A DNA stretch of 64,000 nucleotides. It comes from Stereocaulon alpinum. Its lineage: Eukaryota > Ascomycota > Lecanoromycetes > Lecanorales > Stereocaulaceae. Positions 36,837 through 48,489 of the stretch are shown here, one piece after another. The stretch spans positions 186,001 to 250,000 of the forward strand of contig JAEUBA010000028.1 of NCBI GenBank assembly GCA_018257865.1, given 5' to 3'. The translations under genes were made by a program, and so were the position numbers. The first letter of the stretch is position 1, and each line of letters starts with the position of its first letter. The notes under the pieces are model-generated. The model was not told where the DNA came from and searched no databases. It saw only the letters and a list, made by a program, of their open reading frames with translations.

Positions 36837-37912
36837 TCATTGTGTATCATCTACAAGCCACACATACCAACCACCGAGGATCCTCCTTCTTAAGACTCCG
36901 GCAGTACGTTGCGCTATTATCAAGCCAACGAAACCCCAGACGTATAGCTCCCTGGTGACCCAGAGAATTAGACCAAGTGCCATTGTCAAAGGCTTCACAA
37001 ACCCTGGAATTTGCTGCATCTCACGCTCAATTTGTTCCTCACATCTCATTTTTATCTCCCAGTTTCCCTCGGAGTCTTCACAAGCTACAGGATTTCTCAA
37101 CATGAACTTGCACATCGCTGGGAAAAAGTTCCACACGAGATGCGAAAGCGAGGTACCATGATTGCCCTTCGCATATTCGACATCAAGATTTAATACGGGG
37201 CCCAGGAAGAGGTCAGGATAGATTCTCTGCTCAAAGCGATTTCTCAGCTGTTTCATAAGTTCATCAAGGACTGCTTCTGGGCATCCGTCAGCTCTATGAC
37301 GACGCCGAAGCGCTGGCTCCAAGGTGACCATGATGCCATTTGTTATGACCGTCGCGGTGATCGGAACGAAAGGGGTAAACGGGTCTCGATGGGTGGGCGA
37401 CGTAAGGCATATGATGCGAGCCGTATACAGAACGAATGATTGGCAATTCAATACATACCAATCATAAGGGCGGTTATATTTGGTAAAGAATGAGTGTGCT
37501 AGATGAAGAGATCATGAGCAGATGAGTCGACTATGGTAATCAGATGCCAATGTGATGGTGGGATTGTATATATGAGGAAGTCCCTACCAGCCTCTGAAAT
37601 TTGGTCATCCTGTAACTGGGTGACCCCGACCCGCCGAGTTCGTTTAACGCTGGCGACTCGTTCGGCTGACCAGACCGAGACTTTAAGTACAGGAATCGGG
37701 CTTTGTGATGTTCGCTGCAGTTCAAGATAGGTGCCGCCTACAAGTAAGGCCCAGTGCATAGACCAATCGAGTTCCGAAGTCGCTTTCCTTGTCATCCAAG
37801 ACATCACATTGCGTTGTAGCGGTGTTTGATCCTTTATGGGTACCGTGATGATCCATACATCGCGAACGTAATCGGGGTCATCTAGGTGATTACGAGGTCT
37901 CCTCAAAGCCAT
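36837..37912 (-). CDS. Putative permuted papain-fold (LRAT/NlpC-like) membrane protein, paralogue B
   Basis: Exons 37912-37588 and 37498-36837 give about 328 residues. The N-terminal 130 residues align with paralogue A: WIITVPIK against RIVTTPVK, DWSMHWALLVGGTYLELQR against TWAMHWAIEIEGTYFELQR, QLQDDQIS against TLSNDQIA, and YVLNCQSFV against IYDNSCQTFV. The proposed catalytic His is residue 53 and the Cys residue 127, the same number as in A. The intron (GTAGGG...TCTAG, 37587-37499) falls at the same place in the alignment. The C-terminal part differs from A but also ends in hydrophobic segments (TMALGLILWVTRELYVWGFVG). Lipid or peptide substrates are both conceivable; no function is known to me. 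Its start faces the membrane-protein gene at 38192. Confidence 0.6.
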
Positions 37913-38191
37913 TAATTTAAGTAACGCAGCCAACAACAATGAATTTTGACTCCTGATACACGGTACAAAGGATCTCGTCATATGTCCCCGGTTTCTTGGA
38001 GCTCGAGGCTCGTAAGCTAGTGGGGCTGTGCTCGTGTAGCTGCCTAATTCTTTGGCTTGGCATTCGCGCCGCGTGACTTGGCCACTGGTTTTTTGATGAA
38101 CGACCACAACGTGTAAAACATTTCCTAACCTCTTCTTGCATAACAAGAGTAATACACTTAGACGAAGCAGTCTGAACAGCGGAAGTCTCTA
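37913..38191. promoter_or_regulatory. Shared divergent promoter of paralogue B and the adjacent membrane-protein gene
   Basis: 279 bp between two divergent start codons. Such an arrangement allows co-expression; no specific binding site is recognised. Confidence 0.35.
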
Positions 38192-38963
38192 ATGATGCTT
38201 ACCACATTTTCTAGAACATTGTCTTTCATTGACTCATGCATCATCCAGCCGCTCACTGTGACTATGACGATCATTTTTGTGCCATGGCCGTCTATGATCA
38301 AACCCATGAAGTCTCTGCTTAACGCTGATGACACAGAAAAGGACGGGCTCCCAGCAAGGTGGCTTGACGCTAAACTGGATGAGTTGCGATTTGTCGGCAT
38401 CACTGTCGGTTGCCTATGGCCGTACTTCTGCCGCATGTGCGACGGCCTAACTAATACATCAACAGGGCGCCTTGATAGGAGGTATAGTTACCTGTGCCTT
38501 TACCTCGACTCAAATATTCCACAGCGTGCCGGTTGTACGAGCATTGTGGTATAGTAGCCTCCTACTAGCCCTTACATCTCTTTCGATAGCAACCCAACAA
38601 GGGGTGACATTACGCCGACTCAGCAGTCATAAAGACGGGTTTCTGTTCATCCGAATGCTTCTTGGTCGTCAAAAGAATCAGCAGCATGGTGACTTCGAGC
38701 CTCGATTGACTCAGCTGTACCTTTGGCAAACACCGGTGATGCTGCTTAACTTCTCCATCATCCTCGCAGTAGTCGGTCTGGGAGTCTTGATAGTGGACCA
38801 AGCAAATAAAAGCGGATGGTCAGATGCAGACGTGCAGGTAGAGTCTCGAAATTCTCTGGTCATACGGCCACAAGAGCTGACTACCCAAGATCCTAACAAT
38901 CTTTGCATCTGCGGGCTTATTCGCTGCTTCGAATTACCTTTTTTCGACGATGTTCCTGTATAG
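38192..38963 (+). CDS. Multi-pass membrane protein of unknown function
   Basis: Exon 1 (38192 to about 38404) and exon 2 (38466-38963) give about 236 residues. The acceptor ATCAACAG at 38465 is good; the donor is uncertain (GTCGGT at 38405 or 38393, both in phase). Hydrophobic segments are GALIGGIVTCAFTSTQIF, RALWYSSLLLALTSLSIAT and PVMLLNFSIILAVVGLGVLIV, with the polar signature ATQQ following the second. I do not know the family name. It is divergent from paralogue B, so it may belong to the same functional unit as the two LRAT/NlpC-like genes. Confidence 0.55.
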
Positions 38964-39904
38964 TCGCACATCGAAAGTGCTCTCATGAGTGTATCCTAGA
39001 TCCCATAAACACTCTGCCATGACGGAGCAATATAAGCAGCACTATTCAAGTGGTCTAGACAGCACATGGCTACCTACGAAGGATTTCTACGCTTGAACAC
39101 TGCTGCAGCAGGTCAGTGAGATGCCCGAACAATCTTGAACCGCCTTTTTAGATTGAATGAATACGGTTCGAGACAATTGAGCTACATCCATGTTTGCGAC
39201 ACGAGAGAGGTTATAAAGGCATCTCGTAAAGCAGCGTCAACATCAGGGTAGCTTAGAAATGTTCTCAGTTCCCTCGTCAAAAACAGATACAAGTTCGTGT
39301 TTTTCCTGGGTTACCCTCGTAAGCGAGGCACTCAAGCGAGCCCCTAAAGTGTATTGATGCCCATCGAGGAAGTTACTAGGGCGGCTTGGGGACCCGCGTT
39401 CCGCGACGCTTCCGGGGCAACATGAACTTTTTTGGTTTTTCACGAGCCTCCGTAGACGATAACCGCATCTACAGCAAGCTCGCTGTATGGAAGAGCGTGC
39501 TTAGAGATGCTGCGGATAGCCTGACAACCAAGTGAGACAATCACGTATTGCAGGTGGTCTTACGGTGACTTTGAAGTAGTTGCAGTAAGCATTCGGACAA
39601 TGGTCAGAGGATAAAATAGGTGATTATCTCTTGGCGCTATTTCTTGGCAACGGCTTTCTGCCCCACCAAATCTCGCCCCTGACTGTGGAATAAACAAACG
39701 ACGCCAGGAGCAGTCCTCCAACACTGGGATCTCGTCATTGCTTCCTTGCTGTATCCTCATTCTAACATCAAATACAACTAGTGACATCACCGTGGGTGTA
39801 TGCTAGTAGTACCTTGTCTACCGCAGAATTAGCAATGCTTTCGCTTGACGCTCCCCTCCAATCGCGTTAGCTCCTGAGGCTCAAGGAATGGATAACATGC
39901 GAGC
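38964..39904. other. Intergenic stretch, no recognised gene
   Basis: About 940 bp between the membrane-protein gene and the coiled-coil gene. Only short frames without motifs; it includes the promoter of the gene starting at 39905. Confidence 0.4.
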
Positions 39905-42817
39905 ATGGAGCATTCCACACATGCGCACCCGTTGCCCAACGGACGAGACATCTCATCGCGCGAGACATCGGCGTCAGTGTACGCCTCATGCACAATAACA
40001 TCGCCGACCCTCGCATCGCAACAACAGAACGATAATCAACAAACTCGAAGGCTACAGCTACGCAATGCTGGATTTAGAGGCCCTGCTCTCCCGTTCCGAC
40101 GCATAAGCCCACTGTTCGGAGCTTCTCCCATTGCGTTGGAGCCATTCAATCGCCCGGTAAACAACGAGAATAGCCCACCAAGCATAGAGAAGCGAAGGCT
40201 ATGTGGTGAGGATCTCTCCTACAAGCCGGTCAAGATATTGCAAGAGATCCATAATTCCTCGCGGAGGAAGCGTACTTCGCCAAAGCCAAGTTTCTGTGCG
40301 ATTTTCGAGGACGCCCCGCGAACAGAGCATGTGAATGAGAACGTTAGCCCGACTTCCTGGTACAACGAAGGAAGTCACAACTGCTCCCCCGCCGCGCTAA
40401 CCGCATCTCCAGCAAACATGATGAGCTTACGGGAAGGTTCTCTCAATCCAAGAACGCCACCGCCACTCAGCTCCCCACAAGCGAAACATGTGAAAAGTTG
40501 GAGTCTGCGCCGCGTTGAACTTCGATCAGCAAGCTCTGAGGCTGCGAAGTACATTGAACATCTCGAGTCTCAGCTAGCCTCCGCCAACGCGAGGCTCGAA
40601 TCGCCAACGGCCACCAAGAAGCGCTCCGCAAAGCTACGGGCACTCACTGTCGAAAATCGTAACTTGCGGCATGAGGTCAGCGATTGGGAGAAGGAATTTG
40701 ATACAAGGATTCAAGAAGAGAGGGACCAGCGCTACGGAGTTGATATGGAATTAAGACAACACGTTCGACAATTGGAGGGAGTTGTTGAGATGAAGGATGC
40801 CAGGATTGGAGAACTTGAGTGGGAACTCGAGAGTATGCGGGTAAAGTTCAGAGATGCAGAAGAGCTCGCAGCCATCAATGTTAGCCTGGAGAAGAGGGTC
40901 GAGGTCTTGACAAGCATATTGGTACAGTCTCCTATGAAGCTCGACGCCTCCTCAGCCACTACTTCTCCGAACAAAGCTGATCCTCCCAAACGCACCGCAA
41001 GGCCGAGATCAATGCTTCCTCGCCTGCCATCATCACCCGGAGGAATACAAGTGCCCCTAGCGACAGTCTCTGAACAGGCTTTCTGGCAATCTAAGAGCTT
41101 TGGAATGCCCTCAAATGTCACAGAGTCTTCAGAAGAACCGGACGTAGCACAGTTTGATGAGCATGATTTTTCGTCAGCCACCTTCGTCGAAACTATGAGG
41201 TCGCCAGATCCCAGTGGGCATTTCAGGCAACTCAGTCCGGTTGGCCATCGCTCACGGACGTCGACATCTTTCCGGTCTGCGCCCTCACCTTCGTCACGAC
41301 CGAGTTCGGTTCGCTCCAGTACATCCTTTGGCCCAACATCATGGGGTTTACCAAATCCCGCTGAATCGGAGCCCAGGTCTGCCAGCAAGAAGCGAAGGAG
41401 CATGCGTCGCTTTCCCTCTGGTTCGAACACGCTTCGACCTTTAATCTTGCCAACGGCAACCGTTGTACCGTCATTGCCCGCATCAGCGCCCATCTACCCG
41501 TCGATCGAGGTCATAGCAAGGCGGGATGATTCGGATGTCTCGCTAGATCCTACTACGTCTTTCTTGTCGCAGCCTTTCGACAGTTCGCCTATGTCTACAC
41601 CCACCCAGCCAGGTCGTCAGCGTTCTACTTCTTGGGCCCAAGAAGAAACCTTGAGAGCTCTAGAGGGAAGGTTCACTGATCTAGAGCGTCGAGCTGACAC
41701 TCGAGTACCAAGATCGTCTCCATCGGTTACTGGAGAGCCGTTTCAGGAATTTGGAGACATTCACTCTGAGAAGCGAAAGAGACGTTCCAGACCTAGGAGC
41801 CTCCAGAAAGAACTTGAAGAAGCACAAGCCAATCAAATAAAAGACGCCGAAGTTCAGACAGACTTTAGTGAGGCGCTCGATGGCCTTACCACAATCAATG
41901 GAGACAACCAATTAAAGAGTGTCTGGACAGGAATGGATCCAACCTCTTTCAAAGCGTCCATCCCAAAAGTATCGATGAAGCAGCGCAGGCCAATGGCAGA
42001 TCTCGACAAAACCCCGAACTCAGACAGAGAGTACCCACCATGTAACATCGCCTCTCCAAAAGCCATCAAAATCCTTTCCTCGACTCCCCTCACCCCTGAG
42101 CATGCTCACGGCATCCTCGCCCGCCTCGCGAACCTGATTACCCGGATAAAACAAGAACCCTTCATCTTGGCACGGCGGCTTCTGGCAAATACATGGGGAC
42201 TAGGTTCGGAGCGGTTCGGCGGTATGGGGTGGTGGCTATTAGGTCTGGTCTATGGAACCCGCTGGCGCAAGCGGAAACGGACGGCTGACATCGGAATAGT
42301 TGAGGATAGCTCGAGGAACGGCTTTGATTGGCACCATCTGACTGCAGAGGCGAGCAGGAACAGAACGGCGGAACGTTATTACGGTGCTATAAATGTCCGG
42401 AACTCCTGGCTCCCGCCGCTACACATTCCCAACAGCGCCAGCAACGGCCCCCGAGGCCTGCCATCTATCACGCCGTCCCCTCGGAGAGAGCCGCATCTCT
42501 TCCCCTGTTCCGACTGCACCGAACCGTCCTCTCGCCGCACTCTTCGACTCTGGCTTCAATTCTCCTTCGCGATTATCCTCGCTGTTGGCATGGCTATTAA
42601 ACATGGGCCGGGAAGATTGCTTGTTGGCAACCCTCAACTCCACAAATACAAGCATGATCTGCTTAAAGCTCAGCAACAGAAAGATTATGGGCTTGAGCAT
42701 ACAGACCAAGGGTCACACCCGTCTAGTGAAGGTCATGAACTATACGACGTGGATTCAGGTTACGGCAGTATCACTTTCGCTGAGGTGCTAGGGCCCGAAG
42801 ACTTTGAGGATCGCTAA
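39905..42817 (+). CDS. Coiled-coil protein with a C-terminal membrane segment, function unknown
   Basis: A single uninterrupted frame of 970 codons. The N-terminal 190 residues are disordered and rich in Pro, Ser and Asn. A coiled coil spans roughly residues 195-340 (for example KYIEHLESQLASANARL and ELEWELESMRVKFRDAEEL). A long Ser/Pro/Arg-rich low-complexity region follows. Near residue 880-900 there is one hydrophobic segment (LWLQFSFAIILAVGMAI) followed by a short acidic tail. The layout (coiled coil, disorder, tail-proximal membrane helix) resembles spindle-pole-body or nuclear-envelope anchors, but no diagnostic domain is visible, so function is left open. The open frame on the opposite strand (41493-40732) is a shadow. 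Confidence 0.8.
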   Translation: MEHSTHAHPLPNGRDISSRETSASVYASCTITSPTLASQQQNDNQQTRRLQLRNAGFRGPALPFRRISPLFGASPIALEPFNRPVNNENSPPSIEKRRLCGEDLSYKPVKILQEIHNSSRRKRTSPKPSFCAIFEDAPRTEHVNENVSPTSWYNEGSHNCSPAALTASPANMMSLREGSLNPRTPPPLSSPQAKHVKSWSLRRVELRSASSEAAKYIEHLESQLASANARLESPTATKKRSAKLRALTVENRNLRHEVSDWEKEFDTRIQEERDQRYGVDMELRQHVRQLEGVVEMKDARIGELEWELESMRVKFRDAEELAAINVSLEKRVEVLTSILVQSPMKLDASSATTSPNKADPPKRTARPRSMLPRLPSSPGGIQVPLATVSEQAFWQSKSFGMPSNVTESSEEPDVAQFDEHDFSSATFVETMRSPDPSGHFRQLSPVGHRSRTSTSFRSAPSPSSRPSSVRSSTSFGPTSWGLPNPAESEPRSASKKRRSMRRFPSGSNTLRPLILPTATVVPSLPASAPIYPSIEVIARRDDSDVSLDPTTSFLSQPFDSSPMSTPTQPGRQRSTSWAQEETLRALEGRFTDLERRADTRVPRSSPSVTGEPFQEFGDIHSEKRKRRSRPRSLQKELEEAQANQIKDAEVQTDFSEALDGLTTINGDNQLKSVWTGMDPTSFKASIPKVSMKQRRPMADLDKTPNSDREYPPCNIASPKAIKILSSTPLTPEHAHGILARLANLITRIKQEPFILARRLLANTWGLGSERFGGMGWWLLGLVYGTRWRKRKRTADIGIVEDSSRNGFDWHHLTAEASRNRTAERYYGAINVRNSWLPPLHIPNSASNGPRGLPSITPSPRREPHLFPCSDCTEPSSRRTLRLWLQFSFAIILAVGMAIKHGPGRLLVGNPQLHKYKHDLLKAQQQKDYGLEHTDQGSHPSSEGHELYDVDSGYGSITFAEVLGPEDFEDR

Positions 42818-43513
42818 ATAACGGTCTCAGCCTCCGTATCTCCACTCTTAACCCTTGATCAGTTGTCGGATTCCTTTTCCTTCTTGGATATACTTGTCTT
42901 TGGCGGGCATCAGCATTCGTGCTTTTCATCAACGTTCTTGCGCGGTGTTGGCGGCTTCTACTCTTTCTATCTCCAACGCATTGGTTTTTGGTTACGGATA
43001 CCCACGTTCGCAGTGTTCTTCTTTCTCTTCCATTCGATCCGACTGTACGATACTACGAAGTACGATTACGTGTATGATTCATGTATGCATAGACTCAGAC
43101 AAAAGACATAGAATAGCGATTCTTGAAATGGAGATACTTGACCAATTCACTTGTGTTCGTCATTGGTTGTTGAATGGGGATTTTTGGCATATAATGTATA
43201 CTAGGATATATACGTCTTAACGATAGTATGTGAAAGTAACATGCCTTTGCGGCGGGTATCATAGCGATGGTGTTGGTGTTGGTAAAACTGTGGTGGTACA
43301 AAGCCGTCTCCGCTGGGTGGCGGCTTGAGGTCGTGATTCGTGATCGTGGTGGTGGTACTACATGAGCCTAGCTGCGATGAACCCGCTTGACGTTTTCGGC
43401 ATGCTACGAAAGCGAGGGTGAGTAGGTACCTCAGTCCAAATGCAGACACGAAGCAAACTTTTGCAGGTACTGTAAAGCCGAAACCCAAATCCATCAAAAT
43501 GCATTCCAGCAAT
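42818..43513. other. Convergent 3' flanks
   Basis: About 700 bp between the stop codons of the coiled-coil gene and the GH5 gene. Short frames here look like untranslated sequence; nothing else is seen. Confidence 0.45.
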
Positions 43514-44846
43514 CTACCCACACTGCCCCGGATATTTCCGACTCGACAGCGGCTGCGGGAAAAGGCCCGCAGCAAGCAAATCCTTCATATGCCATTCCGG
43601 CGCGCTCTCAGTTCTCCAAGTCCAGAAGATCCACCCGGTATGCTGCTCGTACGCGTCGAGTTGCGCATCAATGAAGCTTGCAATGTTGGTTTTGTCGGCG
43701 TTGCTGAGGCCAGCGACTGTGCCGACGTCTTTGCCGGAACAGCTTCCTACGTAGGACGAGCCGGCGAATGTGCCGTCGTAGCGGGCGCCTTTGCCGAGAC
43801 CGTTGAGCCATTTCGCGCAGTCGGTTTGTGCGCCTGTCCATTCGCCTACGATGGTCCATTTGTCTGTGCCGGCTAGCTGGGGGCCGAGGCCGCAGGCGGC
43901 GGAGACGTGGGCGGAGGGGGACATGGCTACTTGGGAGGGGGAGAAGATTTGGTATTGGTGGGTGTCGAGGATGATGTTTTGGTTTCCGGTTGCGGTGGTG
44001 AATTTTCCGTTCCAGTAGGTTTTGAAGTCTTCGAAGGCGTCGTGGATTGTGGTTGCGTAGTTTTGGCTGGCGGATGTTACGGTTTGGTAGCCGGATTGGT
44101 AGAAGGTGTCTATGCCTGAGAGGGAGAGGACGGGGCCTAGGGGCTCGTTGAGGAGCTCGATTGTGGAGACGACGTCTGTGTCGGAGGCGTAGCGGGTGGC
44201 GAGGCCTTGGATGGCATTTAGGGTTTGTTGGACTGTGGAGCCTTGTTGCCAGTTTACGGGGCCCAAGCGGCCGGAGTTGTCGAAGCCATTTTGGGAGCCA
44301 GGGGCGCCGTGGAGATCGATCATTACTTTGAGACCGGCACTTCGGGCCCAGCCAATTGCTTGGTCGAGGATGGGAAGTTGGCCTTGCACGTATGGGTCAC
44401 CATCCAGGGGCGCGACGGCCCAGTAACCGATTGGGATGCGGACATGGTTCAGGCCAGCTGCTGCGATTTGGTTGAAGTCGTCTTGGGTAATCCAGGTGTT
44501 CCAGTGGTTAGTAAGGCGTGATGAGGCCTCAGACTTGCCGAGGGTTTGGGTGTAGGTGTACTCGTCTACGACTGCATGGGACGTTTCCCATTCGCTGAAA
44601 ATCGAAGGCGTGATCCATGGCTCAAGGACGAACCATCCACCAAGATTGACTCCGCGAACCTTTTGATTTTGGTAGTCGAATGATACGCCTCGTTTTTCCA
44701 GCGGCCTTCATCCTAGGTCAGTATGATCTTTTTAATCGAGGTTGGGGGAAAACTAACGAACTAAGTGGCGCGCACTGTACACTGCTCAGCAGTGAGGCAG
44801 TGACAGCAGCAAATCGGAGGAAGCTGTTGCGCAACATAACGATCAT
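43514..44846 (-). CDS. Secreted exo-beta-1,3-glucanase, GH5 family
   Basis: Exons 44846-44758 and 44705-43514 give about 426 residues. Exon 1 is a signal peptide (RFAAVTASLLSSVQCAPL). The join restores a Kex2-type LEKR site just before GVSFDYQNQKVRGVNLGGW, the usual N-terminus of mature fungal Exg1-type enzymes. GH5 landmarks follow: EPWITPS, NHVRIPIGYW, DLHGAPGSQNG, the acid/base Glu in ELLNEPLG (about 216) and the nucleophile Glu in VGEWTGAQTDCAKW (about 317). By family it releases glucose from beta-1,3-glucan in wall remodelling or nutrition. The acceptor is GATGAAG rather than the nearby CCTAG, because only it keeps the frame open. Start is the first ATG; one three codons later is possible. 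Confidence 0.93.
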
Positions 44847-46867
44847 TTCAGAATCGCTGTGGAGACTCTTCTTGGTTTGTAGAGTTGTGATGGTACGAGT
44901 GAGGATTTAAATGAGCAGGCGGATTCCATTCACATGCACAAGGATGAGCTATTTTCTAATGAGATTGTGTGTAGATTCTTTATTCCAGAACACCTTATTG
45001 AGCGGACAATAAAACCAGCGCGAAAGCCCTCACCTTTATATGAATAGGCGAAAGAGGCAAACAACGTCCGGTGGAAATGACCGCTTTCACTCATTGTCAC
45101 ATTCCCGGCCTACAGCAACGCTGGACACATTCTGCACCGCCTATAGCCGGCTTCAGGCTTCAATATGCATGCTTACATGTGCTCGATGACGCTATGGTCA
45201 ATCTCGCAGAGGATGAAGGGTCCAATGAGGTCCCATGCGAGGACAATTTCGCATGTTCCGTCCACACACAAGCGCAGGCAAAGCGCAAACAATGCACCGG
45301 ACAGCGGTGGGCTGGCGGGTGGCTTGATGGCTTGACTGGCTCGCCGGTGTTGCAAGGTGAGGGTGTAGGTAAGGCGTGACTCTGTGACAACAAGGATTGA
45401 AGGGATCTACGGTCATGCGCCAAGTAATAACCCTCGATCATGAATCTGATGAATCGGGTTTGCGGTACCCCGCAAAAGCCTCCCGGCGCCAAGACATGAT
45501 GCATTGATGCACTGTACCTTAGATCGCGCTTTGCCCAATGCAGCGGTACATCACGAGCCTCCGGGGCGAGGCAAGGCGGGCAGCAACCCTGTAAGACTCT
45601 TGGCACCTTGAAGCCAATCATGCTATTCAGACTTTCGCCTAACTTTCTTGAAGCGGTCTGGGAGCAGAATAAAGACTAGCGAGTCTTTCAATCACCATGT
45701 GCTGACGCTTTAATGGAGTACTCTATGACGTACAAATAATTCCGTCGGCTCTTGATGACGAACGCACAGATAACAATATAGAGACACACAAAAGCTGGTT
45801 GCCAATGAGAATGAACCGCGGCGACAAGCACAGTGTGGGTGACAAATACCTCGGTCAAAACAAAGTCAAAAGGTTACCTTCTTCAAACTTGTCACAAGCT
45901 CATTGGCGCCTGCCGGATCGACGATGCTTTTCGGATTTCTTCTTTCGCTAGAGCTGACCACTCCCTGGACATGCTTGGACCCGCAGCGTTTGAATAAACT
46001 TCTATTTTTCTTTCGTCCGGGATTTCAGAAGGAGCACTTGAAAGCTGGGTCTTCGAGACCGCTGTTGCCACGATGACTGCAGACACGACTGCACATATCA
46101 TGGTATCAGCAGCTGAGACAAGGCACTGATCGTTGGTGTGTGTGCTTCCATCACACGCACAGTCCAAGATTCGTTGTCCACGCCCGGAGATCCTACGCTT
46201 TCGGTTCGGGTGACAAGCGAATACATTGTGCATTCGTCGCTTCTTAGATGCCAGTTAATGAGCATCGTGTCGAGATGGGAGCTCATGTGATAAGAGATGC
46301 TGCTTCTATGTCGTCACACACGCGCTCATATCTTGCTGACAGCTTCAAGCCCGGGATTTAGAAGATTCCGAGAAGAGGCAAGCGCGGCGCAGCTCTTCCC
46401 AGCTATCACAAGGTACTAAGTGGAGACTTGTCATCCGCACATGAGCATCTGTAAACAGAAGGCAGTAGTAAGGTAACTCGGTAAGTACTCCGTACGGGGA
46501 TAAGATGCAGTCGAGACTAAGACGGAAGCCGCGGGCACTGCCGAGAACCCCCAAATGCCAAGACTTGCCCCTCACAGCTGGTAAGCCTGTTCTCCTCAAG
46601 TAGTGTACATGACCGATACTTCTCCGAAAGATACTGCCAGTCGATTTCCGTTTATGATTCTGTAGTGTGGTAAAGTCGTCATCATTGTTGCTTGTAAGCA
46701 TCTTGCCTTAGGTGGGTACATACTCCCATGTGCTTGCTCTGTCACCTCATTGGATGCGCTTCTCCATGAACTGCACAACGCTTACTGTACAAGGATCCGG
46801 ATCACTCTAGTGCCACTACCTTATACTGTCCTCTGCACACTGGTTGGATTGCCTCCATCTGCCCGCC
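44847..46867. other. Intergenic stretch, no recognised gene
   Basis: About 2 kb. Minus-strand frames at 45621-45160 and 46233-45892 lack motifs and credible starts. The region includes the GH5 promoter at its left end and the aldehyde dehydrogenase promoter at its right end. Confidence 0.4.
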
Positions 46868-48489
46868 ATGGCTACCAATGGCTCGAATGGCCACTCCAAT
46901 CATGGACATCCCTCCAATGACGCCTTCGATCACGTGGTTCCTCTCCTGATTAATGGAAAAGAAGTCACTACAGATACCACCTTTGACGTTACAAGCCCAG
47001 TCACAGGCAAAGTGATCTGGAAGAGCTCTTCAGCCTCCAAGCAGGATGCCATTAAGGCTGTCGAGGCCGCACAGGCCGCATTTCCGGCATGGTCAAAGAC
47101 CAAGCCGTCCTACAGGCGAGATATCCTCATCAAAGCGAGTGACATCATGAAGAAAAGATTTGCGGAATGCGTCGAGTATATGGACATTGAAACGGGCTCG
47201 CAGGACAACATGTCCGCCGGCTTCAATGTCCCTTCCAGTATCGAGCAGCTGAGAGATGTAGCCGGTAGAATCATTGCGGTGACTAGTTACGTGCCCGTGA
47301 TCCAAGACGAAGGAAAGAGTGCCATCGTCTACAAGGAGCCTTATGGCGTTGTCTTCGGCATAGCGCCATGGTACTAAATACATAAACATTCGAGATCGTT
47401 CTGTGTTGACTGAGTTTCAGGAACGCGCCGTACATTCTTGGTTTCCGAGCAATTACATACGCCCTAGCGGGTGGAAACACTTGCGTTCTCAAAGGCGCCG
47501 AGCTGTCTCCTCGGTGTTTCTGGGCCATCGGCTCCATCATGCAAGAAGCGGGCCTTCCAGACGGCGTCCTTAATGTAATCTTCCACCGCCCGCAAGACGC
47601 AGCGGAAGTGACCAGCGCCATTATCGAACATCCCTTCGTCAAGAAGATCAATTACACAGGCAGTACCGCGACCGGCAGCATCATCGCCGCACAGGCTGGC
47701 AAGCATCTCAAGCCTGTGCTTATGGAGCTCGGCGGCAAAGCTCCTGCGATCGTCCTCAAGGATGCTGATCTTCAGAAGGCAGCTACTCAATGTACCTTGG
47801 GGGCTTTCTTGCACAGCGGACAGATTTGCATGGCCACTGAGCGCATCATTGTTCACTCTTCCATTGCCAAGGATTTCGCGAACGCACTCAAGACAGCTTG
47901 TGACCAGATCTTCTCGAGTGACGGTCCAGCTCCCATTCTCGTCACTGCACCAGCTGTGAAGAAGAATAAGAAGTTAGTCGAGCAAGCCGTTTCGAAAGGC
48001 GCGAAGATAGTGACTGGAGATGTCAATGCCAAGGAGAGTTCGGACACACGGATGAGACCTATTGTTGTGGAAGGAGTGACTAAAGATATGGATATGTATT
48101 ATATCGAGTCATTCGGACCAACAGTATCGATTGTCACGTTCGAAACCGAGGAAGAGGCCGTCGAGATCGCTAATGACACCGAGTACGGTCTCAGCTCTTC
48201 TGTATTCACCGAGGATCTGGCTGCCGGTATGAGGGTGGCGAAGCAAATTGAGACTGGGTACGTATATTCACTCTTCCTGTCCACAAATCAGAACAAGTCT
48301 ACAACCCGAACTGACCATATTCGCTGACAACTACATAACCATAGTGCCGTCCACATAAACGGCATGAGTGTCCACGACGAGCCGAACTTACCTCATGGTG
48401 GCGCCAAGAAGAGCGGCTTCGGCAGGTTCGGCGGTAGTGCTGGAATCGAGGAGTTCTTGAGATTGAAGACTGTCCGGTGGTCTGACTGA
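46868..48489 (+). CDS. NAD(P)-dependent aldehyde dehydrogenase (salicylaldehyde-dehydrogenase-like)
   Basis: Exons 46868-47370, 47421-48257 and 48345-48489 give about 494 residues, normal for the ALDH superfamily. The general-base Glu is in MELGGKAP (about 270) and the catalytic Cys in HSGQICMATERI (about 304). YTGSTATGSIIA is the coenzyme-binding GSTxxG loop; ESFGPTVSI and HGGAKKSGFGRFGG are the standard late motifs. The order matches bacterial and fungal salicylaldehyde or vanillin dehydrogenases more than betaine-type enzymes, but the substrate is inferred. No targeting signal is visible, so it is probably cytosolic. An in-frame ATG at 46844 could add eight residues. Confidence 0.92.

Noticed and set aside
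40732..41493. 253-codon minus-strand open frame
   Set aside because: It lies wholly inside the 970-codon plus-strand gene and has a shadow-like composition.
43668..44119. Several overlapping frames within the GH5 region
   Set aside because: Gly- and Arg-rich shadows of the exo-glucanase reading frame.
45160..45621. 153-codon minus-strand frame
   Set aside because: No motif, no credible start codon and no splice partners.
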